In this document: positions 10,469-21,347 of the stretch, piece after piece | Numbering within the stretch: the first letter of the stretch is position 1 | How the letters are laid out: every line of letters starts with the position of its first letter | NCBI GenBank assembly: GCA_008081075.1 | Contig: VMDB01000041.1 | Span: forward strand, 1 to 43,856 | DNA from: Halieaceae bacterium | GTDB taxonomy: Bacteria > Pseudomonadota > Gammaproteobacteria > Pseudomonadales > Halieaceae | Length of the DNA stretch: 43,856 nt | Direction: 5' to 3' | Position numbers and translations under genes: made by a program | Notes under the pieces: model-generated | Seen by the model: the letters and a program-made list of their open reading frames with translations, nothing else | Told to the model about the DNA's origin: nothing | The model's database searches: none

Positions 10469-10558
10469 GTTGTCTTCCTCCGGTTTTAACGCGACCCAGT
10501 GCTGACTGGGGGATAATTTCAATCAATGCGATCTGCACTGGCTGAGCGGATCGGCTGT

Positions 10559-10574
10559 TGCAAGGTGCGTGCCA
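10559..10574 (-). promoter_or_regulatory. Sigma-54 promoter of glnA
   Basis: Reverse strand TGGCACG-CACC-TTGCA, exact fit to the -24/-12 consensus; about 90 bp upstream of the glnA ATG. Confidence 0.9.
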
Positions 10575-10656
10575 AATTTTGGGGCGCCAATGAAAATCAT
10601 AACCAATTGATTTATAGAATATTTCTGAATTTACGCTCGGCGGCTTTTTGGCAGAA

Positions 10657-10673
10657 AGCACTATATTAGTGCA
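10657..10673. promoter_or_regulatory. NtrC-binding site 1 upstream of glnA
   Basis: AGCACT-ATATT-AGTGCA, dyad centre about 117 bp upstream of the inferred start site. Confidence 0.82.
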
Positions 10674-10687
10674 TACAGCTTAAAAAA

Positions 10688-10704
10688 CGCACTAAATATG
10701 TGCA
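10688..10704. promoter_or_regulatory. NtrC-binding site 2 upstream of glnA
   Basis: CGCACT-AAATA-TGTGCA, dyad centre 31 bp from site 1 (about three helical turns). Confidence 0.8.
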
Positions 10705-10852
10705 GTGTGCGGCCGGCGGTAGCCCTGCGAGCCGTCGGTGAAGCCCCCAGCGGACTGTATTTGTGACCTTTTATTGCGTGAACCAATGGCGCTGCGCTGG
10801 TGTACACTCCGCGCGCCTTTGACGCGCCCCTCCACCCTGATCTGGACTCATC

Positions 10853-12667
10853 ATGCAAGCGCTTCGCAATATCGCCATCATTGCCCACGTTGACCATGGC
10901 AAAACCACCCTTGTGGATTGTCTGTTGCAACAGTCCGGCACATTAGATCGAAAGCTCGCGGGTGCAGAGCGCGTCATGGATTCGAATGATCAGGAGCGGG
11001 AGCGTGGTATCACGATTCTCGCCAAAAACACGGCGATCGGCTGGCGGGATTACCGCATCAATATTGTCGACACCCCCGGGCACGCGGATTTTGGCGGCGA
11101 GGTCGAGCGTGTGCTGTCTATGGTCGATTCAGTACTGCTGTTGGTCGATGCTGTCGACGGTCCTATGCCTCAGACCCGGTTCGTGACATCGAAAGCTTTT
11201 GAGCGCGGACTCAATCCTATTGTGGTGGTTAACAAGATCGATCGCGACGGTGCGCGGCCGGACTGGGTGGTCGACCAGGTATTTGATTTATTTGACGCAC
11301 TTGGTGCGAACGAGTCCCAGCTGGATTTTCCCGTGGTGTATACCTCTGCGGTGCTGGGTATTGCCGGGCAGGACCCTGAGCACATGGCCGCCGACATGAC
11401 GCCGCTCTTCGAGGCGATCGAAGCCTGTGTGCCCGCGCCCGAAGTGGATGCTGAAGGTCCGCTGCAGATGCAAATTTCTGCTCTGGATTATTCGAGTTAT
11501 GTGGGCGTCATCGGCGTGGGCCGTGTGACCCGAGGCAAGGTGTCGACCAACTCTCCGGTGACCATTGTCGGGCGCGATGGTACGACTCGGTCAGGTCGTA
11601 TATTACAAATTATGGGTTATGACGGGCTGGAGCGAGTTGAGGTGCCCTCAGCTCAGGCGGGGGACATCGTTTGCGTTACCGGGATCGATGGCCTGCTGAT
11701 ATCCGATACCTTGTGTGATCCGTCCCATCCTGATGCACTGCCTGCGCTGACGGTGGACGAGCCTACGGTCAGCATGACCTTTCAGGTGAATGATTCACCC
11801 TTTGCCGGACGCGAGGGGAAGTTTGTGACTTCGCGCAACATCAAGGAACGGTTGGAGCGCGAGCTCATACATAATGTGGCCTTGCGAGTCGAACCCGGTG
11901 AAACTGCCGACAAATTCAAGGTGTCGGGCCGGGGCGAGCTGCACCTGTCGGTGCTGATCGAAAGTATGCGACGAGAGGGTTTCGAGCTCGGGGTATCACG
12001 GCCTGAGGTCATCCAGAAAACCATCGACGGCGTGCTGAGTGAGCCTTATGAGCAATTGGTACTGGATATTGACGAACAGCACCAGGGGGCTGTGATGGAA
12101 GAGTTGGGTCTGCGAAGAGCGGACTTAACGCAGCTGACGCTCGATGGCAAAGGTCGGGTCCGTCTTGAGTTTATCGTTCCCGCTCGCGGTTTAATTGGCT
12201 TCCGCTCACAGTTTCTGACACTGACCTCGGGCTCGGGCATCATGACGCATGTGTTTGATCACTATGGTCCGGTGACGGCCGCCGCGCTCGCCGAGCGCCA
12301 AAATGGCGTGTTGGTCTCAATGGTAAACGGCAAGACCTTGGCCTACGCCCTGCATGCGCTTCAGGACCGAGGACGGCTATTTATCGACCCTAATGTGCAG
12401 GTTTACGAGGGCCAGATTGTCGGTTTGCACAGTCGCGGTAATGACTTGGTTGTTAACCCCACCAAAGCGAAGCAACTGACCAACGTGCGGGCATCGGGCA
12501 ATGACGATGCGTTGACGTTAACGCCGCCGGTGCGACATTCGCTGGAGCAGGCCCTAGAGTTTATTGAGGATGACGAATTGGTGGAGGTCACCCCCGATAG
12601 TATCCGGCTGCGCAAGAAGTGGCTTTTGGAGCACGAGCGCAAGCGCGCTGCGCGATCCGCCGCCTGA
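10853..12667 (+). CDS. typA: Ribosome-associated translational GTPase TypA/BipA
   Basis: [57 protein letters not shown]; 604 aa. Confidence 0.98.
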   Translation: MQALRNIAIIAHVDHGKTTLVDCLLQQSGTLDRKLAGAERVMDSNDQERERGITILAKNTAIGWRDYRINIVDTPGHADFGGEVERVLSMVDSVLLLVDAVDGPMPQTRFVTSKAFERGLNPIVVVNKIDRDGARPDWVVDQVFDLFDALGANESQLDFPVVYTSAVLGIAGQDPEHMAADMTPLFEAIEACVPAPEVDAEGPLQMQISALDYSSYVGVIGVGRVTRGKVSTNSPVTIVGRDGTTRSGRILQIMGYDGLERVEVPSAQAGDIVCVTGIDGLLISDTLCDPSHPDALPALTVDEPTVSMTFQVNDSPFAGREGKFVTSRNIKERLERELIHNVALRVEPGETADKFKVSGRGELHLSVLIESMRREGFELGVSRPEVIQKTIDGVLSEPYEQLVLDIDEQHQGAVMEELGLRRADLTQLTLDGKGRVRLEFIVPARGLIGFRSQFLTLTSGSGIMTHVFDHYGPVTAAALAERQNGVLVSMVNGKTLAYALHALQDRGRLFIDPNVQVYEGQIVGLHSRGNDLVVNPTKAKQLTNVRASGNDDALTLTPPVRHSLEQALEFIEDDELVEVTPDSIRLRKKWLLEHERKRAARSAA

Positions 12668-13144
12668 CTATTCGAAGCGCTTCAGCATCTCGATATGAGG
12701 AATGTCATCTTCGAGGTAGGGTGTGCCGATTACTTTGAATCCCAGTGATTCGTAAAAAGATTGTAAATAGGCCTGTGCGCTCAGTCGGATGCCGTCAGGC
12801 CATCGCGCGGCGCAGAACTTCACCGCACTCGCCATCAAGTCCCGTCCCAGCCCCAGTCCGCGATACGCCGGATCGATAGCCACTCTCCCGACAGCGCACT
12901 CCGCATAACTCACGCCGGGGGGAGCGACGCGCAATGTGCCGATGAGTTGCCGGTCGTGCAGGAGTTCGAGATGCCAACAGAGCGGGTCTTTGTCGTCGAC
13001 TTCCTGATAGGGGCATTGTTGCTCGACAACAAAAATGGCGGTGCGCAAGGCCAGCAGCCGATGCCACTCGGCGACGCTGAATACATTGAAATGCCGCCAG
13101 CGCTGGGTTAGCGCCTGCCGATCTTGCTCTTTCAGCACTTGCAT
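12668..13144 (-). CDS. GNAT family N-acetyltransferase (ElaA-like)
   Basis: LALRTAIFVVEQQCPYQEVDDKDPLCWHLEL...GRVAIDPAYRGLGLGRDLM. Confidence 0.9.
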   Translation of the reverse strand: MQVLKEQDRQALTQRWRHFNVFSVAEWHRLLALRTAIFVVEQQCPYQEVDDKDPLCWHLELLHDRQLIGTLRVAPPGVSYAECAVGRVAIDPAYRGLGLGRDLMASAVKFCAARWPDGIRLSAQAYLQSFYESLGFKVIGTPYLEDDIPHIEMLKRFE

Positions 13145-13289
13145 AGTATGTCCTCAACGGTCTTGTCCGTCGCGGTGGTCATGTGATCATTGACTCCGTG
13201 GTATTTCCAGTTCCGGGTGCGTTAGGATAGCGCGCTTGCAGGAGCCCGCAGTAACGCACGTTTGACTGCCTGAAGAGAGTCTCAACGCC

Positions 13290-15545
13290 ATGACAGATTT
13301 GATGCAGCCGGCGACAGATGTCGAGCAGCTATCCCTGAAGGATTACGCCGAGAAAGCCTACCTCGACTATTCGATGTACGTGATCCTCGACCGTGCCCTG
13401 CCGCACATCGGTGACGGGCTGAAACCGGTGCAGCGACGCATCGTCTACGCCATGAGCGAGCTGGGCCTCAAAGCCAGCGCCAAATACAAAAAGTCCGCAC
13501 GTACCGTCGGTGATGTCATCGGTAAGTTCCACCCCCATGGCGATAGCGCTGCCTATGAGGCGATGGTGTTGATGGCCCAGCATTTCTCTTATCGCTATCC
13601 GTTGGTCGACGGTCAGGGTAACTGGGGCTCTCCCGACGACCCCAAATCCTTTGCCGCCATGCGCTACACAGAGTCGCGCCTGACCGCCTATGCCGACGTA
13701 CTCCTGTCAGAGCTCGGTCAGGGCACCGTTGATTGGCAACCCAACTTCGACGGGACGCTGGACGAGCCCATGGTGCTCCCCGCACAGGTGCCCAATCTGC
13801 TCCTGAATGGCACCACTGGAATCGCTGTGGGCATGGCCACCGATATTCCACCACATAATCTCGCGGAGGTTGTCTCCGCTACCATTCATTTACTCGAGTC
13901 GCCCAAAGCGAGCGTCGCTGACCTATGCCAGTTCATCAAGGGTCCTGACTTCCCGACTGAAGCAGAAATAGTGACGCCTGCCGATGAAATGTTAGCCCTT
14001 TATGAGACGGGCCGCGGCGCCCTCAGAGTGCGTGCCGCCTATACTGTGGAAGATGGAGCGGTTGTCATTTATGCGCTGCCCTATCAGGTTTCGGGTGCCA
14101 AGGTGCTGGAGCAGATTGCCGCCCAGATGCAGGCGCGCAAACTGCCGATGGTTGCCGATCTGCGCGACGAATCAGACCATGAGCATCCGACGCGATTGGT
14201 GCTGGTGCCGCGTTCCAACCGCATCGAAGTGGACGCTGTGATGAGTCACCTTTTTGCGACCACAGACCTTGAGCGCACCTATCGAGTCAATCTGAACGTT
14301 ATCGGTATCGACGGCAGACCTAGCGTCAAGTCGTTGCTCACGATTCTCAAGGAGTGGCTGCACTTCCGAAAGGCCACGGTTAAACGCCGCCTGGCCTACA
14401 GGCTCGACCGTGTCGAAAGGCGACTCCATATCCTTGATGGCTACCTCATCGCTTTTCTTAACATCGATGAGGTGATTCGGATTATCCGTGAGGAGGACGA
14501 ACCCAAACCTGCACTGATCGGGGCGTTCAAGATCACCGATACCCAGGCGGAGGCGATCCTTGACCTCAAGTTGAGGAATCTGGCCAAGCTTGAGGAGATG
14601 AAAATCCGCGGCGAGCAGGATGAATTGGCCGCTGAGCGCGACGCTCTGAAGAAGACCCTCGGTAGTGAGGCGCGATTGAAAACACTGATCAAGCGCGAGC
14701 TCAATGACGTGGTGGCGGCCCATGGCGATGCGCGTAAGTCGCCGCTGATGATCCGTGAGGAGGCGAGGGCCTTCAGCGAGCTGGAGCTCACCACCGCGGA
14801 TCCCCTGACCATCGTCCTGTCAGAGAAGGGTTGGATTCGGGCGGCGAAAGGACACGATATTGATCCGACGGCGCTGAGCTACAAATCCGGAGACGGTTTT
14901 CGGTTTGCGGCCAAGGGCAAGTCGAATTTACCGACGGTGGTTTTGGATTCTACCGGTCGAGCCTATACCATCCCCACGCATCAGCTGCCTTCTGCGCGGG
15001 GGCAAGGGGAGCCGTTGACGGGCCGTATCAACCCGCCATCGGGAGCGACCTTTGAGGGGTTGTTGACCGGGCAGGAGGGAGATCGCTTCCTGCTCGCCAG
15101 TGATGCCGGATACGGCTTTGTTGTGCAATTTGCGCAGTTGCAAGCCAAGAACAAGGCCGGCAAGGCGTTGCTGACACTGCCCAAGAATGCCCGTGTGCTG
15201 TCACCAGCGGCAATATCCGGTGTCTCGGAGTGCTGGGTGGCTGTTGCAACTAACGAGGGACGAATGCTGGTGTTCCCGCTCAGCGACGTGCCAGAGCTGG
15301 CGCGGGGCAAAGGTAACAAGTTAATTGGTATCCCCTCCGCACGGGCAGCCGCTCGCGAGGAGTTCGTTGTCGGCCTATGTGTTGTCTCCGAGGGTGACAC
15401 GCTGCAGGTCACTTCTGGCGGCCACTACCGCAACTTCAAATGGTCCGAGCTCGAGCACTTCAAGGGTGAGAGAGGGCGACGCGGTAGCAAATTACCTAAG
15501 GGATATCAGCGGGTGAGTCACGTCGCGGTGGTTAGCGACTCGTAA
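13290..15545 (+). CDS. parC: DNA topoisomerase IV subunit A
   Basis: [58 protein letters not shown]; 751 aa, ParC-like length and C-terminus. Confidence 0.97.
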   Translation: MTDLMQPATDVEQLSLKDYAEKAYLDYSMYVILDRALPHIGDGLKPVQRRIVYAMSELGLKASAKYKKSARTVGDVIGKFHPHGDSAAYEAMVLMAQHFSYRYPLVDGQGNWGSPDDPKSFAAMRYTESRLTAYADVLLSELGQGTVDWQPNFDGTLDEPMVLPAQVPNLLLNGTTGIAVGMATDIPPHNLAEVVSATIHLLESPKASVADLCQFIKGPDFPTEAEIVTPADEMLALYETGRGALRVRAAYTVEDGAVVIYALPYQVSGAKVLEQIAAQMQARKLPMVADLRDESDHEHPTRLVLVPRSNRIEVDAVMSHLFATTDLERTYRVNLNVIGIDGRPSVKSLLTILKEWLHFRKATVKRRLAYRLDRVERRLHILDGYLIAFLNIDEVIRIIREEDEPKPALIGAFKITDTQAEAILDLKLRNLAKLEEMKIRGEQDELAAERDALKKTLGSEARLKTLIKRELNDVVAAHGDARKSPLMIREEARAFSELELTTADPLTIVLSEKGWIRAAKGHDIDPTALSYKSGDGFRFAAKGKSNLPTVVLDSTGRAYTIPTHQLPSARGQGEPLTGRINPPSGATFEGLLTGQEGDRFLLASDAGYGFVVQFAQLQAKNKAGKALLTLPKNARVLSPAAISGVSECWVAVATNEGRMLVFPLSDVPELARGKGNKLIGIPSARAAAREEFVVGLCVVSEGDTLQVTSGGHYRNFKWSELEHFKGERGRRGSKLPKGYQRVSHVAVVSDS

Positions 15546-15547
15546 CT

Positions 15548-16822
15548 TTAAAACGGCAGGAAACCCTGAGGACTATCTGGGTCTGCCGGTGTAATGACCC
15601 GGCGTAAGAGGGTTAGCTGGCGGGCGAGTAAATCCATGTGGCGACTGCTGATGTCGCCCAGCGCCATCCATTTTTCATCAATAACGTCGATCCCCATGCG
15701 AGAGGTCAACCCTTCATCCTCCGCAGCTCGCGACGAGAGTAAAATGGCGTCTACATCCTGACGTGATAACTCGAGCAGGTCATCGAGCGTCGCTTGGATG
15801 TACAGGCCCGGATAAATGTCTTCAGCGTCTCCCCGGCCCAACTCACTGACGCCGATCGCCAATCCCGGTGTGAAAGACAGACGTTCCGTTTTTTCTGCCA
15901 GTACCGCAGCCTGGGACAATAGCCAGGCACAACTCGCCGCCCGCAGCACCGGCGAACCGATGGAGTGGGATCCGGAAAAATAGATGGCGAGGCCAAACTG
16001 CCTGATTACTGACAGCTCACCTCCGTAGAAGCCGGCGCTACCGAAAGCGACGCGATGCAATAACCCCACATATGCCTGCAATCGGCTGTCATCCAAAGTG
16101 TCGAGGTACCCGGGCAAGTGCTTTAGAGAAATGCACAGAATGGCGGTATCGCGATAGTGGTCGTCATCGGGTTGGGACAGGTTCTGCGACTTGAGTAGGT
16201 CAAGCGGGAGAGCATTGATACTGTCCCGGAGCTTGAGCACCTCGTTGACCGAGACTGATGATTCGTCGGAGATCGCATCCAACTGCGCTACAGCTGCGCT
16301 GATGTCGCTTGCCAGTCGCTGACCCATGGGTCGCGTAATAGCGAACACGGCAGTGCTCAGCAGCGCCGCCAGTGCGATCAGTCCCCACACCAGGGTCTCC
16401 CTGGCGGCCAATTGCGGGGTCAAATCAAGGTACAGCTCTACCGATCCCGCTGTGTCGCCATCAATCAGGATGTGATGATTGTAGCGCGAGCCGCGGCTTG
16501 CAATTGTGCCCGCCACAGCGAGCTCATTGCCCTCGATATCGAGCGCTCTGGCGCCCGAAAACAGGCTTTGGTCTGTATAAAACTGCAGCGCAGTTGCCAG
16601 TCCCAGTCGGTCTTCGGATGCCAACTCGGTCCCCGCTCGAAGTCCGAGGTTGGCGACAGCGGCCTCTGCGTGCTCGTTAAGCGTCGCGTTCAAGATCGAT
16701 TGGGTAGACTGCGCGGCGACCGCGACCAATATTAGCGTCGCGAGTAGGCAACATCCCGCAGCCACCAAAGCGAGTTGGTAAGACAGGGGTTGGTGGCGTA
16801 ATCGTCGCAAGATGGGTTTCAC
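15548..16822 (-). CDS. AhpA/YtjB family membrane protein
   Basis: N-terminal TM, periplasmic segment, second TM; divergent from serB as for E. coli ytjB (SmpA). Confidence 0.65.
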   Translation of the reverse strand: MKPILRRLRHQPLSYQLALVAAGCCLLATLILVAVAAQSTQSILNATLNEHAEAAVANLGLRAGTELASEDRLGLATALQFYTDQSLFSGARALDIEGNELAVAGTIASRGSRYNHHILIDGDTAGSVELYLDLTPQLAARETLVWGLIALAALLSTAVFAITRPMGQRLASDISAAVAQLDAISDESSVSVNEVLKLRDSINALPLDLLKSQNLSQPDDDHYRDTAILCISLKHLPGYLDTLDDSRLQAYVGLLHRVAFGSAGFYGGELSVIRQFGLAIYFSGSHSIGSPVLRAASCAWLLSQAAVLAEKTERLSFTPGLAIGVSELGRGDAEDIYPGLYIQATLDDLLELSRQDVDAILLSSRAAEDEGLTSRMGIDVIDEKWMALGDISSRHMDLLARQLTLLRRVITPADPDSPQGFLPF

Positions 16823-16922
16823 TTCGTGTCTCCATGACCACGGCGTTCAGTATAAACTTCATGGCCGCGGCTGTTGTGACAACGTCGCAATCTATCTTTC
16901 AAATGACAGGAATAGGTGATTC

Positions 16923-17843
16923 TTGAACGGCGCGACGCATGTCATCGTGTTAATGGTGCCGAGTGGTACTCCATTTGAACTAAAATCGGTTGAGCAAGCG
17001 GTTGAGGCGGCTGGCGGTGCGGTCCTGGAGCGTCGTGCGATGCCGGTGCCTGTAACGCTATCTGCACCCCCCGCCGTGCATAACTTCTGGATTGATTGCC
17101 GTGATGAAGCCGGTCTTTCCCAGCGCCTGAGAGGTCTGTCGGACCAGCACCGAGTTGATCTGGCTCTGCAGCCCCGCGCAGTGCGCACCCGCCGCTATCG
17201 ATTAGCGGTATTCGACATGGATTCAACGCTCATTGATTGTGAAGTGATCGATGAGTTGGCGGCCGTCGCGGGGGTCGGCGACGAGGTTGCCGCCATTACG
17301 GCAAGCGCCATGCGCGGGGAGGTTGATTTTGACGAAAGCTTTCGCACCCGTCTCGCTTTGCTCAAAGGCCTCAATGCAGAAGCGGTGGATGTCCTGGCTG
17401 ATCGGCTGCCAATTAAGGCGGGCTTGCGTGAGATGACGACGACTTTGCGGGCGAGGGGGATGACGCTTGCGATTTTTTCCGGGGGGTTCCTGCCAATCGC
17501 TAGACGCTTGCAGCAGGATTTTGGCTTCGACGAGGTTGTCGCGAACGCACTTGAAATCCAGGGAGGTATTGTGACGGGCGCGGTTATCCCTCCCATTGTG
17601 AATCGGGAGCACAAGGCCATGGCTTTGCAGGCGTTGGCTGACCGGCTGGGTATCGACGTCGAGCAGTCCATCGCCGTGGGCGACGGCGCAAATGATCTCT
17701 CGATGATGGCACTTGCGGGCATGGGCGTCGCATTCCACGCCAAGCCGGCGGTGCGCGCTGCGAGTCCGATTGAGGTCACCTATGGCGGCCTCGATGGCCT
17801 CTGTTATTTGCTAGGCAGCGAGGGTGAATTCGGCGCGGAATAA
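16923..17843 (+). CDS. serB: Phosphoserine phosphatase
   Basis: HAD motifs LAVFDMDSTLIDCEVIDELA, AIFSGGF, AVGDGANDLSMMALAGMGVAFHAKP. Confidence 0.96.
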   Translation: MNGATHVIVLMVPSGTPFELKSVEQAVEAAGGAVLERRAMPVPVTLSAPPAVHNFWIDCRDEAGLSQRLRGLSDQHRVDLALQPRAVRTRRYRLAVFDMDSTLIDCEVIDELAAVAGVGDEVAAITASAMRGEVDFDESFRTRLALLKGLNAEAVDVLADRLPIKAGLREMTTTLRARGMTLAIFSGGFLPIARRLQQDFGFDEVVANALEIQGGIVTGAVIPPIVNREHKAMALQALADRLGIDVEQSIAVGDGANDLSMMALAGMGVAFHAKPAVRAASPIEVTYGGLDGLCYLLGSEGEFGAE

Positions 17844-17911
17844 GGGCATGAAAGTGTTCCCGGTGATGGGCCTGCGGTATCATCGCGCTTTTCATACTCA
17901 GGTTGTTCGCG

Positions 17912-18484
17912 ATGCCAAATTTTTCAACCAATGAATTCAAGCCCGGCCTAAAGGTCATGCTGGATGGTGAGCCCTGTTCTATTCTTGAGAACGAATTCGT
18001 CAAACCGGGAAAGGGGCAGGCTTTCAATCGCGTCAAGTTACGCAATCTCAAGACGGGTCGCGTATGGGAACGCACCTTCAAGTCTGGCGACAGCCTCGAA
18101 GGGGCCGACGTAATGGATGTCGATCTCGAGTATTCCTATACCGATGGCGAATTCTGGTACTTCATGGATCCGTCTACCTACGAGCAGTACAGCGCAGATC
18201 GTGACGCAGTGGGTGACACTGGAAAATGGCTCAAGGAGCAGGAGCGTTACGAAATCACCTTGTATAACGGCTCGCCTCTGGCGGTAACCCCCCCTAATTT
18301 CATCGAGCTGGAGATTACAGAGACGGATCCCGGTTTGAAGGGCGATACGGCTCAGGGCGGCAGCAAACCCGCCACCCTCAGCACCGGTGCGGTTGTCCGG
18401 GTGCCGCTGTTCATTACCGAAGGTGAGTCGATCCGGGTTGATACGCGAACCGGTGAATATGTGAGTCGCGCCAGCAAAAGTTAA
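17912..18484 (+). CDS. efp: Translation elongation factor P
   Basis: [51 protein letters not shown]; Lys of the PGKGQA loop present. ORF track opens at 17903; MPNF at 17912. Confidence 0.96.
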   Translation: MPNFSTNEFKPGLKVMLDGEPCSILENEFVKPGKGQAFNRVKLRNLKTGRVWERTFKSGDSLEGADVMDVDLEYSYTDGEFWYFMDPSTYEQYSADRDAVGDTGKWLKEQERYEITLYNGSPLAVTPPNFIELEITETDPGLKGDTAQGGSKPATLSTGAVVRVPLFITEGESIRVDTRTGEYVSRASKS

Positions 18485-18488
18485 CGCC

Positions 18489-19451
18489 GTGAGCGATTGG
18501 CAACCCTCTGCCTCGCTCGACGCCCTCGCCGCGAGAGCCTCGCTGCTTCAGCAACTGAGAGCTTTTTTTGCCGCTCGCGCCGTGTTGGAGGTCGAAACGC
18601 CTCAGATCAGTTTCGCTACCGTGACGGATCCTGCGATTGACGCCCTGTGCATTGCCGGGGCCTCGCCGCAGGAGCCCCAGCGGTTTCTGCAAACTTCCCC
18701 GGAATACGCCATGAAACGTCTGATTGCAGCTGGCGCGGGTGACATTTATCAGGTGGCGAGAGCTTTTCGTCAGGGGGAGTCTGGGCGCCGGCATAATCCC
18801 GAATTCAGCTTGTTGGAATGGTACCGGTTGGGCTGGAATCACGCGGCCCTCATGCGCGAGGTAGCCGACTTGGTTGGCGAAGTGCTCGACCGAACCGGGT
18901 GGCAGGTATGGCCCTATGCCGCGTTGTTTCAGCGCGTTCTGGGGGTCGACCCCCTAAATGATGAAGTTGATGAGGCACAGCTGGCGGCGTTGGCGGCGTC
19001 CCATGTAGGGAACGTCCCCGACGGCCTTGATGGTGACGGCTTGCTGGATCTGCTGATGAGCCACTGTATTGAACCCACGTTAAGAGATGCCGGGATCGTG
19101 TTCGTCACTGATTTCCCTCCCTCACAGTCAGCCCTGTCACGGCTCATTTCGGTGCAAGGGCGAGCTGTCGCAGCGCGCTTTGAGTGCTATGTCGATGGCA
19201 TAGAGGTGGCCAATGGCTACTGGGAGCAGAGTGATGCGGACGCTTTGCGGGCGCGATTCGCCGCGGACAATGCCGTGCGTCGACAGCGGGGCTTGGTCGA
19301 GCGCGTGCCGGACGAGAGACTCTTGGCCGCTCAGGATTCAGGCCTTCCCGATTGTGCCGGAGTGGCGCTGGGGGTGGATCGTCTGCTTGCGCTTCAGCTA
19401 GGCGCTGACAGCTTATCTGAGGTAATCAGTTTCGACTGGTCGCGGGCATAA
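18489..19451 (+). CDS. epmA: Elongation factor P--(R)-beta-lysine ligase
   Basis: LysRS-like class II fold without anticodon domain: FLQTSPEYAMKRLIAAGAGDIYQVARAFRQGESGRRHNPEFSLLEWYR; 4 bp after efp. Confidence 0.95.
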   Translation: MSDWQPSASLDALAARASLLQQLRAFFAARAVLEVETPQISFATVTDPAIDALCIAGASPQEPQRFLQTSPEYAMKRLIAAGAGDIYQVARAFRQGESGRRHNPEFSLLEWYRLGWNHAALMREVADLVGEVLDRTGWQVWPYAALFQRVLGVDPLNDEVDEAQLAALAASHVGNVPDGLDGDGLLDLLMSHCIEPTLRDAGIVFVTDFPPSQSALSRLISVQGRAVAARFECYVDGIEVANGYWEQSDADALRARFAADNAVRRQRGLVERVPDERLLAAQDSGLPDCAGVALGVDRLLALQLGADSLSEVISFDWSRA

Positions 19452-19481
19452 GCTGTGTCGCCGCAAGGCGCCGCTGCAAGT

Positions 19482-19919
19482 TCACGCTTTCTTGACCAAC
19501 GCTGGCGTATAAATATCGATAAATTCACGGGGTGGCTTTTTCGGTTGACCGGTCGAGATCTCGATACAGACGAACTCGAGCTTACCGCGAAAGACCGTGA
19601 CGTTTGTTTGCTGACAAATAATTTGTAGTTGGCGCGTCATTTTGAGTTTGCTGCGCCAGTCGGTGATCCAGGTGCCCACCCTCAGGGCGTCGCCGGCGCG
19701 GGTGGCACGGAGGTAGTCGTACTCGGCGTGGGTCAGCGCCATTGCGCGATCCAGCCGCTGGTAGTCGGCTGCACCAAGGCCCAGTGCCGTGGTGTGGGCC
19801 CAGGCAGCGTCCATGCACCATTCCACGTAATGGGTATTTCGGGTGTGCGCCAGAGCGTCAATGTGTGCTTCGCTGACCTTAAAAGTCATCACGAAAGGGT
19901 CTGGGTGATCCCAGCTCAT
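19482..19919 (-). CDS. Hotdog-fold acyl-CoA thioesterase (4-hydroxybenzoyl-CoA thioesterase family)
   Basis: HIDALAHTRNTHYVEWCMDAAWAHTTALG...HAEYDYLRATRAGDALRVGTWI. Confidence 0.83.
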   Translation of the reverse strand: MSWDHPDPFVMTFKVSEAHIDALAHTRNTHYVEWCMDAAWAHTTALGLGAADYQRLDRAMALTHAEYDYLRATRAGDALRVGTWITDWRSKLKMTRQLQIICQQTNVTVFRGKLEFVCIEISTGQPKKPPREFIDIYTPALVKKA

Positions 19920-21337
19920 GGGGCCGCGCGCGCCACTGGCGGTGGTTGAGCGATTAACGCGTAGCCAAACACAATGGCCAGCACAGGACAGATCAGATTG
20001 AACAGGGCATAGGGCGCATACTCGAGAGTTGCGACGCCCAAAGTGGCGGCCATGAAGGCACCACAGGTGTTCCAGGGCACCAAGACGGAGGTGAGGGTGG
20101 CAGAATCTTCCAAGGTGCGTGACAGGCTCAACCGGTTGATATTGCGCTCGTCGAAAGCCGGCGTGAACAGGCGCCCCGGTAAGGTTATGGCCAGAAATTG
20201 ATCTGCGGCGAGTACGTTGGTGATCACGCCGCCACCGACAGTGGCCAGAATCAGATCGCCCGTGCGTTTAACGCCGCGTAGCACGGCGTTGAGGAGCTGG
20301 CGAAGAATACCGGTGCTCTCGAGCATGCCCCCAAAGGTCATGGCGGTCAGAATCAGAAAAATGGTATTGAGCATGCTGGCCAACCCGCCCTTGTCGAGTA
20401 GTTGGCTCAAAGCGCCCAGCTCGGGCGGTGACTGGTACCCTGAAAACAGCGCCATCCACAGCCCCTGTATCAGGGGTGCGGGAGTCTCGGGGTGCGCGGC
20501 TATGGCCATGGCCCTTACGACTTCGGGTTGGAAGCATGCCGCATAAAGCGTGCCCGAAAGCGTACAGAGAAGAATGGCGGGATAGGCAGGCACTTTGAGG
20601 TAGATCAGGAACAGCATCAACACCAGAGGTGAGAGCACCCAGGGTGACAGGGAAAATTGCGACGCCAGTGCCGAACGAATCTCCGCAATGTTCTCTGGGG
20701 TGGCGGCGCCGTCACTGCCCACCATCGAGAACACAAGGAGCGCCAGCAAAAATGCGGGCAGGGTAGTCCAGAGCATATTTTTGATGTGCTCGAATAGGTC
20801 AACGCCCACGGCAGCCGCAGCCAGATTCGTGGTGTCCGACAGGGGTGACAGTTTGTCGCCGAAGTAGGCCCCTGAAATGATGGCACCTGCGGTGATAGCC
20901 GGAGAGAGTCCGTAGGTGGTCGCAATGCCCATAAGCCCCACGCCGAGCGTTCCGGCGACCGTCCAGGAGCTGCCCAGACTGAGCGAGGCCAGTGCACAGA
21001 TCAGTGCCGAGGCGGCGTAAAACCAACCTGGATTCAGCAACTGAACGCCGTAATAGATCATTCCGGGTACGGTACCGCTGATCATCCAGCTGCCGATCAG
21101 AGCGCCGACCGAGAGCAGGATCATCATGGGCATGATGGAGACGGTAATTGCTCCCACCATGCCGTCTTGAATGGCTTGCCAGCTCATCCCACGATACCAA
21201 CCGACAAGCATGGTTGCTGCGGCCCCAATAATCAGTGCGACCTGATTCGGGCCATACGATGCATCCGACCCAAATAGGGCAACCGACGCCGATAGCAGTG
21301 CAACTAATAGGCCGATCGGTGCGAGGGACAGCAGCAT
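19916..21337 (-). CDS. NhaC-type Na+/H+ antiporter family protein
   Basis: Polytopic; SGAYFGDKLSPLSDTTNLAAAAVGVDLFEHIKNMLWTT and LVPWNTCGAFMAATLGV are NhaC-family motifs. Confidence 0.9.
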   Translation of the reverse strand: MLLSLAPIGLLVALLSASVALFGSDASYGPNQVALIIGAAATMLVGWYRGMSWQAIQDGMVGAITVSIMPMMILLSVGALIGSWMISGTVPGMIYYGVQLLNPGWFYAASALICALASLSLGSSWTVAGTLGVGLMGIATTYGLSPAITAGAIISGAYFGDKLSPLSDTTNLAAAAVGVDLFEHIKNMLWTTLPAFLLALLVFSMVGSDGAATPENIAEIRSALASQFSLSPWVLSPLVLMLFLIYLKVPAYPAILLCTLSGTLYAACFQPEVVRAMAIAAHPETPAPLIQGLWMALFSGYQSPPELGALSQLLDKGGLASMLNTIFLILTAMTFGGMLESTGILRQLLNAVLRGVKRTGDLILATVGGGVITNVLAADQFLAITLPGRLFTPAFDERNINRLSLSRTLEDSATLTSVLVPWNTCGAFMAATLGVATLEYAPYALFNLICPVLAIVFGYALIAQPPPVARAAP

Positions 21338-21347
21338 AGGCAGGTCT

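Noticed and set aside
10469-10558. Possible riboswitch in the glnA leader
   Set aside because: Only one small hairpin is visible; no match I can recognise to known glutamine or other riboswitch folds.
14172-14723. 183-aa minus-strand ORF
   Set aside because: Antisense to parC, no domain or ribosome-binding support.
17195-17779. 194-aa and 171-aa minus-strand ORFs
   Set aside because: Antisense to serB with no family resemblance.
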